DNA of 58,102 bases from an uncultured Bacteroidales bacterium (GCA_947072905.1 CAMTKF010000010.1:1-58102), one strand, 5' to 3'; numbered from the stretch's first letter, positions 1 to 8,779 are shown. Notes: a model not told the origin generated them from the sequence alone. Program-made: numbers and translations.

Positions 1-12
1 TGCCCATAATCT

Positions 13-50
13 GAGGAAACTTGCCCTTGCATGGGCAAAATCCTCTTTTT
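13..50 (+). terminator. Probable rho-independent terminator of an upstream transcript
   Basis: The arms at 13-17 (GAGGA) with 41-45 and 21-26 (TTGCCC) with 33-38 form a two-part hairpin, followed by CTTTTT. It would end a rightward transcript from before the window. Confidence 0.5.
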
Positions 51-170
51 CACGCCTGTTTTTATCGCAAAGATGCCTCTACAGGCGCAATACAAACCCT
101 TTGGTCTGCGGTTTTGTACCAAATCGCGATTTTCGCAAGAAAGCAGCCTGATTCTCTCAATATTAAATCT
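51..170. other. Gene-less, hairpin-rich intergenic stretch
   Basis: No plausible coding frame. An inverted repeat pairs CGCCTGT (53-59) with ACAGGCG (81-87), an imperfect one lies at 91-118 (TACAAACC and GGTTTTGTA), and there is a short palindrome near 121-132. This could be the end of an untranslated RNA or stacked terminators. No known RNA family was recognised. Confidence 0.3.
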
Positions 171-213
171 AAAAAAGAGACTGCCTAACTTTGATTGTTA
201 GACAGCCTCTTTA
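171..213 (-). terminator. Terminator after ilvA
   Basis: Read on the minus strand, AGAGGCTGTCTAAC pairs with GTTAGGCAGTCTCT and is followed by a run of T. It sits 15 bases past the ilvA stop codon. Confidence 0.8.
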
Positions 214-227
214 TATGATTCTCAATA

Positions 228-1424
228 TCAATTCAGCACATCAAAGCCCTTTGATACCAGAGCGTTGCGAATCTGGTCGATGTGGGCCGAATCGCGGGTC
301 TCAAGTTCAAGACGGATTGAGCAACCGTTGATTTCGGTATTGGAGTTGGCACGTTCGTGAGTCACGGATATCACGTTGGCACCCTCGTCGGCAATGGCAT
401 GAAGCACACTTGCCAGCTGTCCGGGCTTGTCAAAAAGGTCGATAATAAATGTATAGTGACGACCGCTCTTGGCAAGACCGCGGGTGATGACACGGTTGAG
501 GGTATTAACATCAATATTTCCGCCCGACACAATGCACACCACCTTCTTGCCGGCTACAGGCAGTTTATTGAACATAACGGCAGCTACGGCCACAGCACCG
601 GCACCCTCGGCCACCACTTTCTGGCGTTCCATCAGGGCAAGTATGGCTGCTGCGGTTTCATCATCATTTACGGTGACAATTTCGTCAACATACTTCTTGC
701 AAAGCTCGTATGTATTCTCGCCGGGCTGCTTCACGGCAATACCGTCGGCTATGGTCGACACGTTTTCAAGACGCACAGGCTGGCCTGTGTGAATGGAACG
801 CTCCATAGAGGGGGCACCGGCAGCCTGCACACCGTAAACCTTAACATCAGGGCGAAGGGTCTTGATGGCAAAGGCCACACCCGATATCAGACCGCCGCCG
901 CCGATAGGAACAACTACAGCATCCACGTCGGGCAACTGCTCAAGGATTTCAAGACCAATAGTGCCCTGGCCGGCAATCACAAGGTCGTCATCAAAGGGAT
1001 GCACAAAGGTGTATCCATGTTCTTTCTGCAACTCAATGGCTTTGGCATAAGCATCGTCATACACACCCGGCACCAGGCATACATCGGCTCCATAACCCTT
1101 TGTAGCCTCCACCTTTGAGATGGGAGCGCCGGCCGGCAGACATATCAGCGCCTTGATACCGTTGTGGGTAGCACCCAGAGCCACACCCTGCGCATGATTG
1201 CCCGCAGAGCAGGCTATAACGCCTTTTTTCTTTTCTTCTTCTGAAAGTTGAGAGATTTTATAGTAAGCTCCGCGAAGCTTGAACGAACCTGTAAGCTGCA
1301 GGTTTTCAGTCTTGAGATATAGTTGACAATCTGTAGTAATTCTCGGAGCCGGAATAACGTCGGTCTTACGGGCAACACCCTTCAGTACAGCCGCGGCGTT
1401 GAAGATTTCACTTATGTTGAGCAT
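228..1424 (-). CDS. ilvA: Threonine ammonia-lyase (threonine dehydratase) with ACT domain
   Basis: Pyridoxal-phosphate enzyme that deaminates threonine to 2-oxobutanoate, the first step towards isoleucine; cytoplasmic. The 398 residues show the PLP-lysine motif GSFKLRGA (Lys49), the substrate loop SAGNHAQG, and the phosphate-binding glycine run VVPIGGGGLISG. The last roughly 80 residues form an ACT-type domain (FIIDLFDKPGQLASVL onward), so allosteric control by an amino acid is likely. The length matches the single-ACT threonine dehydratases found in Bacteroidales. It stands alone: a terminator lies at 171-213, the S1 nuclease gene is divergent, and a -7 box (TAACTTTG, minus strand) is at 1451-1458. 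Serine may also be a substrate. The family call is secure. Confidence 0.95.
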   Translation of the reverse strand: MLNISEIFNAAAVLKGVARKTDVIPAPRITTDCQLYLKTENLQLTGSFKLRGAYYKISQLSEEEKKKGVIACSAGNHAQGVALGATHNGIKALICLPAGAPISKVEATKGYGADVCLVPGVYDDAYAKAIELQKEHGYTFVHPFDDDLVIAGQGTIGLEILEQLPDVDAVVVPIGGGGLISGVAFAIKTLRPDVKVYGVQAAGAPSMERSIHTGQPVRLENVSTIADGIAVKQPGENTYELCKKYVDEIVTVNDDETAAAILALMERQKVVAEGAGAVAVAAVMFNKLPVAGKKVVCIVSGGNIDVNTLNRVITRGLAKSGRHYTFIIDLFDKPGQLASVLHAIADEGANVISVTHERANSNTEINGCSIRLELETRDSAHIDQIRNALVSKGFDVLN

Positions 1425-1450
1425 GGTACAAAAAAATTGTTTTTATATCA

Positions 1451-1458
1451 CAAAGTTA
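1451..1458 (-). promoter_or_regulatory. -7 promoter box for ilvA
   Basis: TAACTTTG on the minus strand matches the Bacteroidetes -7 consensus TAnnTTTG, 27 bases upstream of the ilvA start. Confidence 0.6.
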
Positions 1459-1501
1459 AGTATAATTTCCTCACATTGTCCCATTCAAGCTATTTTTTTT
1501 G

Positions 1502-1510
1502 TATCTTTGC
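1502..1510 (+). promoter_or_regulatory. -7 promoter box for the S1/P1 nuclease gene
   Basis: TATCTTTGC on the plus strand lies 19 bases before the ATG at 1529. A TTG at 1476-1478 is placed about right for the -33 element. Confidence 0.6.
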
Positions 1511-1528
1511 CTATAAAATTTTTGGAAT

Positions 1529-2314
1529 ATGAAGAAAGTAATACTTACAATTGTCTGTGCCCTCGGATTCCTCAACGCATCGGCCTGGAGCCAGAAGGGT
1601 CACGATGTCACAGCCTATATCGCCGAGAAACATCTCACTCCCGCCACCAAGGCTGCGGTTGATTCGATTCTCGAAGGCAAATCAATGGTCTATTGGGCCA
1701 ACTGGCTCGACAACGCATCGCATCAGTCTGAAATGGCCTATACAAAAACATGGCACTACAAGAACATTGATGCCAATGTGGATTATGACCAATCGCCCCT
1801 TAACGAAAAAGGCGATGTGATACGTGCCATCGAAAGTCAAGTAAAAATTCTTTCAGACTCATCCACTACACCGGAGCAGGCTGCACTGGCCATGAAAATC
1901 CTTGTACACTGCATGGGCGACATGCACCAGCCCATGCACATGGGACATCTGAGCGACCTGGGCGGCAACAAGACCAAAGTTAAATTCTTCAACCGCGACA
2001 CCAATCTGCACAGCATCTGGGATTCGAGCCTTGTGGAATCCGGCCACAAATGGAGCTACAGCGAGTGGCAGGAACAGATAGACCGCGCCTCAGCCGAAGA
2101 GGAAGCTCAGATACTCACCGGCACAGTCAATGACTGGGGGAAGGAAACCTACGAGATAGCAGGACGATGCTACAAGTACTTCCGTCCGGGCAGCAACGTG
2201 ATGTACGACCAGGTGGCCGCGTGGACCCCGGTAATAGAACAGCAACTGCTGCGCGGAGGATTGCGACTGGCCCACGTTCTCAACACCATCTACGACCCGC
2301 AGTACAATAAATAA
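1529..2314 (+). CDS. Secreted S1/P1-type nuclease
   Basis: Zinc-dependent phospholipase C/P1 nuclease fold enzyme that cuts single-stranded nucleic acid and may release 3'-phosphates; expected in the periplasm or outside the cell. A signal peptide ends at ...NASA, leaving Trp20 as the mature N-terminus. In this family the terminal Trp amine is itself a zinc ligand, so the processing site is meaningful. Further metal-ligand motifs are WSQKGHD, the HCMGDMHQPMH segment and the later NLHSIWD segment, all in family order. The 261 residues are a normal length. It has its own promoter at 1502 and a hairpin terminator at 2328. Its likely role is nucleotide scavenging; this is inferred from the family. 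Confidence 0.92.
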   Translation: MKKVILTIVCALGFLNASAWSQKGHDVTAYIAEKHLTPATKAAVDSILEGKSMVYWANWLDNASHQSEMAYTKTWHYKNIDANVDYDQSPLNEKGDVIRAIESQVKILSDSSTTPEQAALAMKILVHCMGDMHQPMHMGHLSDLGGNKTKVKFFNRDTNLHSIWDSSLVESGHKWSYSEWQEQIDRASAEEEAQILTGTVNDWGKETYEIAGRCYKYFRPGSNVMYDQVAAWTPVIEQQLLRGGLRLAHVLNTIYDPQYNK

Positions 2315-2327
2315 AATTAACTAATTC

Positions 2328-2364
2328 AAACCGGTTTAATACTTTTTATTAAACCGGTTTCTTC
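2328..2364 (+). terminator. Hairpin terminator after the S1/P1 nuclease gene
   Basis: AAACCGGTTTAA (2328-2339) pairs perfectly with TTAAACCGGTTT (2349-2360). The following T tract is weak (CTTCT), so it may act mainly as an RNA end-stabilising hairpin. Confidence 0.6.
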
Positions 2365-2412
2365 TAACAAACGTTAATAATAGAAACATCTATCGTAAAA
2401 AAGATATCAAAA

Positions 2413-3741
2413 ATGGAAAATAACATAGAACAGGAAGCCCTCAATTATCATCGTTATCCAAAACCGGGCAAAATCGAAATCGTACCGACCAAGCCCTATA
2501 AAACTCCCGATGACCTGTCGCTCGCATATTCGCCGGGTGTGGCATATCCGTGCTTGAAAATAAAGGATAATCCCGCTGATATATACGAATACACTAACCG
2601 CGGCAACCTCGTGGCCGTAATCTCAAACGGTACAGCCGTATTGGGACTTGGAAATATCGGTGCAAAAGCATCGAAACCCGTCATGGAGGGCAAAGCTCTG
2701 CTATTCAAGATTTTTGCCGGCCTTGATGCTTTCGATATCGAGATAGATGAAAAAGACCCCGCGCGCTTTGTAGAGATCGTAAAATCGTTGGCACCAACCT
2801 TTGGCGGTGTGAACCTCGAAGATATCAAGGCGCCTGAATGCTTTGAAATCGAAAACCGTCTGCGCGAGGAGTGCGACATACCCATCATGCACGACGACCA
2901 GCACGGTACAGCCATCATATCGGCTGCAGGTCTGCTCAACGCCCTTGAGATTCAGGGAAAGCGCATCAGTCAGGTAAAACTGGTTGTTAACGGTGCCGGT
3001 GCAGCTGCCATGGCCTGCACACGCCTGTACTGCTCACTGGGCGTGAAAAAAGAGAATGTGATAATGTGCGACTCGCACGGTGTGATCAGTGCCGACCGCG
3101 ACGACCTCAACCGCTTCAAGCGCGACTTCGCCACATCGCGCACAGATGCCCGCACCTTGGCCGAAGCCCTCAAAGACGCCGATGTATTCGTAGGACTCTC
3201 TGTAGCCAATGTTCTCACTACCGAGATGGTTCGTAGCATGGCCCCGCGTCCCATAGTATTCGCTCTGGCAAACCCGAATCCGGAAATCACTTACGAAAAC
3301 GCCCTGGCATCGCGCGACGACCTGATTTTTGCTACCGGACGCTCAGATTATCCCAACCAGATCAACAATGTACTTGGTTTCCCATACATATTCCGTGCGG
3401 CTCTCGACTGCCGCGCAAGCTGTATAAACGAGGAGATGAAGAAAGCAGCGGCCATAGCAATCGCATCTCTCGCGCATGCGCCGGTACCCGAAGACATTGC
3501 CAAGGCATACGGAGTTAGCAATCTTACCTTCGGCAAGGATTATATTCTGCCCAAACCCTTCGACCCGCGTCTGCTCACCACCGTGGCACCGGCCATCATA
3601 CGTGCGGCTGAAGATAGCGGCGTGGCACACCGCCACATCGAGGACTTCGACTCATACATCCTCGGTCTTGAAAAAATCATCTGCGACAACGACACCCTCG
3701 TCCAGTACCTCATCAAGATGAGTAAAGTCTGCGCCGAATAA
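2413..3741 (+). CDS. NAD(P)-dependent malic enzyme, short form
   Basis: Oxidatively decarboxylates malate to pyruvate, making NAD(P)H; cytoplasmic. The N-terminal malic domain contains [12 protein letters not shown] and the catalytic/metal region [22 protein letters not shown], followed by the HDDQHGTA motif. The NAD-binding Rossmann domain starts near residue 180 ([12 protein letters not shown]) and includes [13 protein letters not shown]. Many MaeB proteins in this phylum are about 760 residues, with a C-terminal phosphotransacetylase-like regulatory domain. This one stops at 442 residues just after the Rossmann domain, and a clean intergenic hairpin region follows, so it is a natural short form and not an obvious truncation. 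Single gene with terminator hairpins downstream. Confidence 0.93.
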   Translation: MENNIEQEALNYHRYPKPGKIEIVPTKPYKTPDDLSLAYSPGVAYPCLKIKDNPADIYEYTNRGNLVAVISNGTAVLGLGNIGAKASKPVMEGKALLFKIFAGLDAFDIEIDEKDPARFVEIVKSLAPTFGGVNLEDIKAPECFEIENRLREECDIPIMHDDQHGTAIISAAGLLNALEIQGKRISQVKLVVNGAGAAAMACTRLYCSLGVKKENVIMCDSHGVISADRDDLNRFKRDFATSRTDARTLAEALKDADVFVGLSVANVLTTEMVRSMAPRPIVFALANPNPEITYENALASRDDLIFATGRSDYPNQINNVLGFPYIFRAALDCRASCINEEMKKAAAIAIASLAHAPVPEDIAKAYGVSNLTFGKDYILPKPFDPRLLTTVAPAIIRAAEDSGVAHRHIEDFDSYILGLEKIICDNDTLVQYLIKMSKVCAE

Positions 3742-3745
3742 GAAA

Positions 3746-3840
3746 CTGTTTAAAATTTATTTCATCTTGTCTTTTAAACAGCTTCCAAGACATAAAACAT
3801 CAGAGCCTGTCTGCACCAATTGAGATGCCGGCAGGCTCTG
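3746..3840. terminator. Two hairpins between convergent genes
   Basis: CTGTTTAAAA (3746-3755) pairs with TTTTAAACAG (3772-3781), and CAGAGCCTG (3801-3809) pairs with CAGGCTCTG (3832-3840). They lie between the malic enzyme gene and the leftward outer-membrane gene, and probably terminate both. Confidence 0.55.
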
Positions 3841-3860
3841 AAAGTATTCGGGGGGGAAGC

Positions 3861-4745
3861 TCAGAATAATGTTGTTATACCAAATGAAAGGCTGGAGAAG
3901 TCAGGCGAGGAGTTGCCCGATGTACGCAGCACCGACTGCGGTGTCCAGCGTCCGTACACGCCTATCCAGTTGTTGAACTTGTAGACACCTATGAGGTCTA
4001 CGGTGAAAAAGCGTGTATTTATGTCACCGTTGTACTCTTTCACTTCATTTCCGGCCTCGTTCACCCACTTGGAACTCATGCTTGCGTGGGTGGTCATATT
4101 GAGTATTACACCGAGTTTGAAGTTAGCGCGTCGGCCCCCATTCTGATGCCACATAATGGGGAAACCCGCACGTACCACCTTGATTTGCGAACCCCGAGCC
4201 TGCACACCTTCGGGGAAAGCTCCGCACATCACTTTGCCCTGCTCATCAAGCATAAATCGTGTGTTGCCCTTGGAATTACGGTATGTACGCCAATCCATAC
4301 CGAAACCTATTGACAAGAACGACCTTGCAGCTATGCGCCTGCGGTATGCAAGCATATTGACCATCGAGATTTCCCATGACTTGCCCAGCTCGAATCCGGC
4401 CTGCGACGGGGCGCCGTTGGCATTGACCACGCCAATGCAAAGGCCGCTGATGATAATATCGTCCTTGCTGTCGCCGTTTTTATTGCCGATACGTATCGCA
4501 CCGTAATCTATCCATTCATTTGACTTGATTTTGACGTTATCAGAATATTTTTCCTCGAAAGTGGATATGTAGTTCTCATCAGCATCGTTGCCCTTCACCA
4601 CTATTTTCATAGCTTCGCGGCTGTCGGTGATGGTGATGGAATCAGGATTTTTTATTGACAAAATGGTGTCAGGTCTGTTTTCGTTTGCAAAAATGGAAGC
4701 TGTGGCAACCAATAGTGATATTGTGGCTATTACTAAACGTTTCAT
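3861..4745 (-). CDS. Outer-membrane beta-barrel protein, unknown function (last gene of sigma operon)
   Basis: I do not recognise a specific family. The 294-residue product has a signal peptide ending near residue 20 (LLVATASIFA), a polar N-terminal region, and from about residue 120 alternating amphipathic strands with aromatic girdles, ending in a C-terminal strand with terminal Phe (...SFGITTLF), the signature of an outer-membrane barrel. It resembles the preceding gene (4752-5618) in layout: a charged N-terminal segment with VVKGNDADENY-like against VTGTENDPNYNY-like sequence, then a barrel. The two look like paralogues. The gap between them is 6 bases. It closes an operon that begins with an ECF sigma factor, so it is probably an envelope protein under that control. 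Confidence 0.7.
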   Translation of the reverse strand: MKRLVIATISLLVATASIFANENRPDTILSIKNPDSITITDSREAMKIVVKGNDADENYISTFEEKYSDNVKIKSNEWIDYGAIRIGNKNGDSKDDIIISGLCIGVVNANGAPSQAGFELGKSWEISMVNMLAYRRRIAARSFLSIGFGMDWRTYRNSKGNTRFMLDEQGKVMCGAFPEGVQARGSQIKVVRAGFPIMWHQNGGRRANFKLGVILNMTTHASMSSKWVNEAGNEVKEYNGDINTRFFTVDLIGVYKFNNWIGVYGRWTPQSVLRTSGNSSPDFSSLSFGITTLF

Positions 4746-4751
4746 GATTTT

Positions 4752-5618
4752 TTAGAAATTAAATGAAAGACCCAGTGAGATAGTTTTGAATTCAGGTCCG
4801 TAGACAGCGGTGAAGTCGCTCAGCGGACGGTAGTGTACTGTCACGCCCACTGCATCGTCGAAACCAAGAGTACCTACCAATTCAAAATTGAGCTGACGCT
4901 GGTGCAGTCCTTTGAAACTCTCGGTATATTTGGTGTTGCCGACCTCCCAGGTAGAGCTTGCCTTGGTGTATATATTCCATAAACCCACGGCACCAATCGA
5001 AAATTTGAAGGCCTTGTATATGGGTGCAGTGAACATAAGCGGGAAACGCACTTCGCACTCGGTGATTCTGGATGAACGCACCTTTTCACCTTCAGCCGGG
5101 GCAGCCAATGTGAGGTGTCCGTCGTTGAGATACAGGCGACGGTCGTGCTTGAACGAGATGCTGCGCACTCCAAATCCTACACCGAAAGTAAACTTGACAC
5201 GTCTGTTCACATCGGGCAACCAGTTGAACGATATCACACGGCCAAAGCCTAATTCCCATGAAGTCTTCACCCCCGAGCTTTTGGCATCAGGCCACATCAT
5301 GTCAATGTAGATATCTTCACCGCCCGAGATAAATGTGGATTTCATACGGCCGTCATTTTTGAGGAAAGGCATGTTCAGTCCCCATTCCTCGCCTTCCGAG
5401 GAGTTGGCGCCATTGTTTTTTACTTCAAACTCATAGTTATAGTTCGGGTCGTTCTCTGTGCCGGTAACGTGCAGCTTTGTCACGCCGTTTTCCTTTACAA
5501 CTACTACCGATTTGGGTTTTACGATGGTTTTAACCGCTGAATCGGCGGGTATTGAGTCTACCTGAGCAAATCCGAGCGCAGGAATTAAAGCCATTAATAT
5601 TACGATTATTTTTTTCAT
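4752..5618 (-). CDS. Outer-membrane beta-barrel protein, paralogue of the next gene
   Basis: Unrecognised 288-residue exported protein. The signal peptide ends near AQVDS (residue 19-20). Residues about 30-75 are charged and may lie in the periplasm; from about 90 onward there are alternating strands (FELGFGRVISFNW-type patterns) and the chain ends in ISLGLSFNF, a typical barrel-assembly C-terminus. Start and stop fit a tight operon: one base separates it from the upstream DUF6108-like gene and 6 bases from the downstream paralogue. Function unknown. Membership of the sigma operon suggests an envelope-stress or surface-adaptation role (inference). Confidence 0.7.
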   Translation of the reverse strand: MKKIIVILMALIPALGFAQVDSIPADSAVKTIVKPKSVVVVKENGVTKLHVTGTENDPNYNYEFEVKNNGANSSEGEEWGLNMPFLKNDGRMKSTFISGGEDIYIDMMWPDAKSSGVKTSWELGFGRVISFNWLPDVNRRVKFTFGVGFGVRSISFKHDRRLYLNDGHLTLAAPAEGEKVRSSRITECEVRFPLMFTAPIYKAFKFSIGAVGLWNIYTKASSTWEVGNTKYTESFKGLHQRQLNFELVGTLGFDDAVGVTVHYRPLSDFTAVYGPEFKTISLGLSFNF

Positions 5619-5619
5619 A

Positions 5620-6054
5620 TTACTTAAGCATTTTCTTTACATATTCAGTTGTTGCATTTCCGTCAAGGTAGATTACCATTATCTTGTTACCCTTGTTGAG
5701 ATGTTGGTTAAGATAGAAGAGATAACGGCGTAGTCCGTTGCGGTTCTTCAGACGGTAGAAGCCGTAATAAAGCTTACCGTCGCGATAATTCACCTCGCGT
5801 GTGAGGGCATTGGCTTCGTCCTTGCGAATCAACGACTCTATATAATCGGCTGCATCGGGCATGTCGGCCAATGTAAGAGAATGATACGTCGACAGATCGT
5901 ATTTTCGTATGGCCTCACCCCTGATGATTGTCTCTACCGCGCCCTTGTTGTCGCGATAGCGCCCGTCGAAGATGTTGTCGACATTCAGCCCCTGCTGAGC
6001 CGATGCCGCCGTGGCTACAATCATCATGACCATTGTTAGAAATATATGTTTCAT
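5620..6054 (-). CDS. Small secreted DUF6108-like protein
   Basis: The start was placed at the ATG at 6054, which begins a signal peptide (MKHIFLTMVMMIVATAASA) four bases after the upstream stop codon; the longer frame to 6102 would overlap the previous gene. The 144-residue product has the pattern of the DUF6108 family: a short exported alpha/beta protein with GLNVDNIFDGRYR after the signal peptide and a YYGFYRLKNRNGLRRYLFYLN segment. The family assignment is from memory of its look and is moderately sure. It probably acts in the periplasm. No catalytic motif is visible. It sits mid-operon between the membrane protein and the barrels. Confidence 0.65.
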   Translation of the reverse strand: MKHIFLTMVMMIVATAASAQQGLNVDNIFDGRYRDNKGAVETIIRGEAIRKYDLSTYHSLTLADMPDAADYIESLIRKDEANALTREVNYRDGKLYYGFYRLKNRNGLRRYLFYLNQHLNKGNKIMVIYLDGNATTEYVKKMLK

Positions 6055-6058
6055 GGAG

Positions 6059-6517
6059 TTATAATTGATTAAATATCTCTGAAATTGCTTGATGTTGCTC
6101 AATCAGCTCCGACTCAAAATTGTCATGAGCCAATGATATGCTGTTGAGCTGCGAGTCCATTATCATCATGACTTCTTCTGCTGAAACAACTTTCTCGCCG
6201 CCTACGTATGCCACGCATGAATTATCGGGATTATATCTACCCGAGACAAGCATCCAGCACAGGCCCACAGCCAGCATGATCGACACCGATGCGGCCATCA
6301 TTGCCATACGGCTCCGGCGCAGCACCGATGTTCGCGACACAGCCGGGCGAGCTTGCATCACCGCTGTATAGCCCATCACCGCCATGGCCGATTCAATCTG
6401 TGGAGAATACGGCGGCCTTGCATCGGCCAGAATGCGCCGCAGCTCATCTTCCTGCTCAAGTGTGGTAGAGCCGTCAAAGTAAAGCTCTATCAGTCTGTTT
6501 ATATATTCTTCGTTCAT
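6059..6517 (-). CDS. Small single-pass membrane protein, probable anti-sigma factor
   Basis: The start at 6517 overlaps the sigma gene stop by ATGA, which argues for translational coupling and against the longer frame. The product has 152 residues: a cytoplasmic N-terminal part of about 65 residues resembling short anti-sigma segments of Bacteroidetes (IELYFDGSTTLEQEDELRRIL), one membrane helix (AMMAASVSIMLAVGLCWMLV), and a periplasmic tail rich in Met, Ser and Glu. No FecR or zinc-HXXXC anti-sigma domain was seen. Position directly after an ECF sigma gene and the topology support an anti-sigma role; the sequence alone does not prove it. Confidence 0.65.
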   Translation of the reverse strand: MNEEYINRLIELYFDGSTTLEQEDELRRILADARPPYSPQIESAMAVMGYTAVMQARPAVSRTSVLRRSRMAMMAASVSIMLAVGLCWMLVSGRYNPDNSCVAYVGGEKVVSAEEVMMIMDSQLNSISLAHDNFESELIEQHQAISEIFNQL

Positions 6518-7020
6518 TGCTTTCTGTTTAAGTCTAAATAACAATCGCGCACCGTCTTGCGGGCTCTGGATAGTATCATGCGTACATTGGCCTCTGATAT
6601 GTCGAATTCATCGGCTATTTCTGAAATCTCGGCGCCGGCCTTGTCGCGCATGTAAAGGATTTGGCGCTGACGTTCGGTGAGTTTTGTCGCTATAAGCCTT
6701 TCTACGGCATGAAGCAACTCTGTTTTATCATCATTTTCGTCATGCGTTTCCTCTACATCTTTGAGCGAAGCGGCATCCCGGTCTACAAAAGCCGGATTGC
6801 GGCGGCGGAGATTATCAATGCACACATTGCGCACAGTGACCATCGACAGGCCCTCGGCCTGCTGTACCGAGCTGATGGATTCACGGCGTCCCCAGAGCTT
6901 GCAGAATGCCTCCTGCAGAGCGTCGCGGGCTTCATCGGCATCGCCCAGTATGGAGCCTGCACGGCTGAGCAGACGGGGACGGATGTGCATAAAAACCGAT
7001 GTTAATAAATCCAAGTGCAT
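6514..7020 (-). CDS. ECF-type RNA polymerase sigma factor
   Basis: A 168-residue sigma-70 of the extracytoplasmic function class. Region 2 runs from about residue 10 to 75 (RAGSILGDADEARDALQEAFCKLW, then VRNVCIDNLRR). Region 4 spans about 105-160, with the helix-turn-helix EISEIADEFDISEANVRMILSRARKTV. It is the first gene of a five-gene operon (sigma, probable anti-sigma, DUF6108-like, two barrels) with overlaps or gaps under 7 bases. A -7-like box (TATCTTAG, minus strand) is at 7043-7050. It likely controls its own operon, as many ECF factors do; that is inference. Its targets outside the operon cannot be told from the sequence. Confidence 0.92.
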   Translation of the reverse strand: MHLDLLTSVFMHIRPRLLSRAGSILGDADEARDALQEAFCKLWGRRESISSVQQAEGLSMVTVRNVCIDNLRRRNPAFVDRDAASLKDVEETHDENDDKTELLHAVERLIATKLTERQRQILYMRDKAGAEISEIADEFDISEANVRMILSRARKTVRDCYLDLNRKQ

Positions 7021-7116
7021 ATTCTGTTTGTTTTCTTTTCATCTAAGATACGCAAGCTTTAGCTATTTGCAACATATTTTTACCAAATATTTTTAGTTTT
7101 GCTGTATTTTAATTGC

Positions 7117-7125
7117 TAACTTTGC
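7117..7125 (+). promoter_or_regulatory. -7 promoter box for the GT39-like gene
   Basis: TAACTTTGC, 24 bases before the ATG at 7149, with a TTTTG at 7097-7101 as a likely -33 element. It supports the later start codon. Confidence 0.65.
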
Positions 7126-7148
7126 ATCACAAAGACGTTTACAACTAT

Positions 7149-8759
7149 ATGAAAAAAAGAGCTATGTTTTTCACCACCACAGGATTCATGCTCCTGATGG
7201 GACTGATATTGCTATGGATTCCATGGCTGGGCGAAACGCCGTTCTATTCTAAAGGCGAACCGCGCGAGGCCATCGTCGCCATGTCGATGCTTGAGACGGG
7301 CGAATGGATTCTGCCCTCGACCTGCGGCGGAGAGATACCTTTCAAGCCTCCGTTTTTTGCATGGCTCATCGCTATATTCGCATGGTTGTTCAACGGCAGC
7401 GTGGTCAATGAGTTTGTCTCGCGCCTGCCATCGTCTCTTGCGGCCGTAGGCATGATAATGATGGGCTATAAATGGGCCAAAAATGCCAAGGACACCAATT
7501 TTGCCCTGACTATGGCTCTGGTCACAGCCACTTCATTTGAGGTATTCCGCGCCGCCGAGGCATGCCGTGTCGACATGGTGCTGACCGCAGCCATGGTGGG
7601 TGCGATATATATAATATATGAGATACGCGAGCGCAAGGGGCGCGACAATGTGGGATGGTATGCCGCAGCGGCTGCCCTGCTCACCATTGCCACTCTGACC
7701 AAGGGACCCATAGGCTCGCTGTTGCCATGCCTTGCCGGAGGTATATACCTGTTGCTGAGGGGAGATAATTTCTGGAAATCTTTTTTCAAGATGTTCTCGC
7801 TGGTTCTGGTATCGTTTGTACTGCCGGCGTTGTGGTACTATGCTGCATGGAAACGCGGCGGTGATATGTTTCTTGACCTTGCATGGGAAGAGAACATAGG
7901 ACGTCTCACCGGCTCCATGAGCTATGAATCGCACGTGCGTCCCTTCTGGTATAATTTTGTCACCATTATAGCAGGCATGCTGCCGTGGACACTGCTGGGG
8001 GTACTGGCGCTGTTCCGCTACCGCACATACCGCCACTGGCCTTTCCGCCATGCCGGTCTGCTCTCTATAAGCGCGGCGCTCACCATCATCATATTCTATT
8101 GCATACCGTCGAGCAAGCGCAGCGTGTATCTGCTGCCGGCCTACCCCTTCATGGCCTACGGCATAACGGTGCTGATAGAGAGTCTGCGCCATACCAGCGT
8201 AACACGATTTTATGGCAAGATCATGGCATTCATAGGCATAGCGGCACCTGTGGCCGTGGCTCTGGTAGAGCTTGTGCCAAACAACTTCTTCCCGGGATTC
8301 CATCTCCACGGCTGGCTCTCATGGATTATGCTGTGTCTGCCCGTGGCGGTATCAATAATGTGGCTAAGAGGACGCAGCACCTCAGAGGTGGCCATGCCGG
8401 TGATTTGGGCCTTGCTCGTATGCTACAGCAGCGCGGTGATGCCTGCCATATTCCACAATCCGCTCAAGACACAGCAGACCGCCGAGATATTCCAAGCCTT
8501 GCAGGCTACCAAACGGCCCATATACATTGTAGGCACACCCAATAAGAGCGGCCTGGCTTACTGGCCCAACTTCTATCTGGGCGACCGCATGAAATTTATC
8601 ACATCCTACGAGGCCACCGACAGTCTGCCTGCCGGCTGTACCCTTTGGATTCCAAATGCGGCCGACACTGCCAAAATATCCAATGACTGGGCCAAGGGCA
8701 AATTCGGCTTTAACCCCGACACCCGTCGCCCTGCTTGGATTGCCACCAAAATTAAATAA
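7149..8759 (+). CDS. ArnT/GT39-like polyprenyl-sugar glycosyltransferase
   Basis: The start is placed at 7149 because the promoter box at 7117 lies inside the longer frame. The 536-residue integral membrane protein has about 12 predicted helices. The first periplasmic loop carries the GT-C signature YSKGEPREAIVAMSMLETGEWI, with the acidic Glu expected for catalysis, then GGEIPFKPPFFAWL. The hydrophobic core TKGPIGSLLPCLAGGIYLLL matches the ArnT/PMT superfamily. The short C-terminal periplasmic part contains PIYIVGTPNKSGLAYW. Such enzymes move a sugar from undecaprenyl phosphate to lipid A or to protein on the periplasmic side. The acceptor is unknown here. A phosphoethanolamine transferase (52564) elsewhere in the window is another surface-modifying enzyme, but the two genes are unlinked. 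Confidence 0.85.
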   Translation: MKKRAMFFTTTGFMLLMGLILLWIPWLGETPFYSKGEPREAIVAMSMLETGEWILPSTCGGEIPFKPPFFAWLIAIFAWLFNGSVVNEFVSRLPSSLAAVGMIMMGYKWAKNAKDTNFALTMALVTATSFEVFRAAEACRVDMVLTAAMVGAIYIIYEIRERKGRDNVGWYAAAAALLTIATLTKGPIGSLLPCLAGGIYLLLRGDNFWKSFFKMFSLVLVSFVLPALWYYAAWKRGGDMFLDLAWEENIGRLTGSMSYESHVRPFWYNFVTIIAGMLPWTLLGVLALFRYRTYRHWPFRHAGLLSISAALTIIIFYCIPSSKRSVYLLPAYPFMAYGITVLIESLRHTSVTRFYGKIMAFIGIAAPVAVALVELVPNNFFPGFHLHGWLSWIMLCLPVAVSIMWLRGRSTSEVAMPVIWALLVCYSSAVMPAIFHNPLKTQQTAEIFQALQATKRPIYIVGTPNKSGLAYWPNFYLGDRMKFITSYEATDSLPAGCTLWIPNAADTAKISNDWAKGKFGFNPDTRRPAWIATKIK

Positions 8760-8779
8760 ACCAATTAAAAATACCATAT

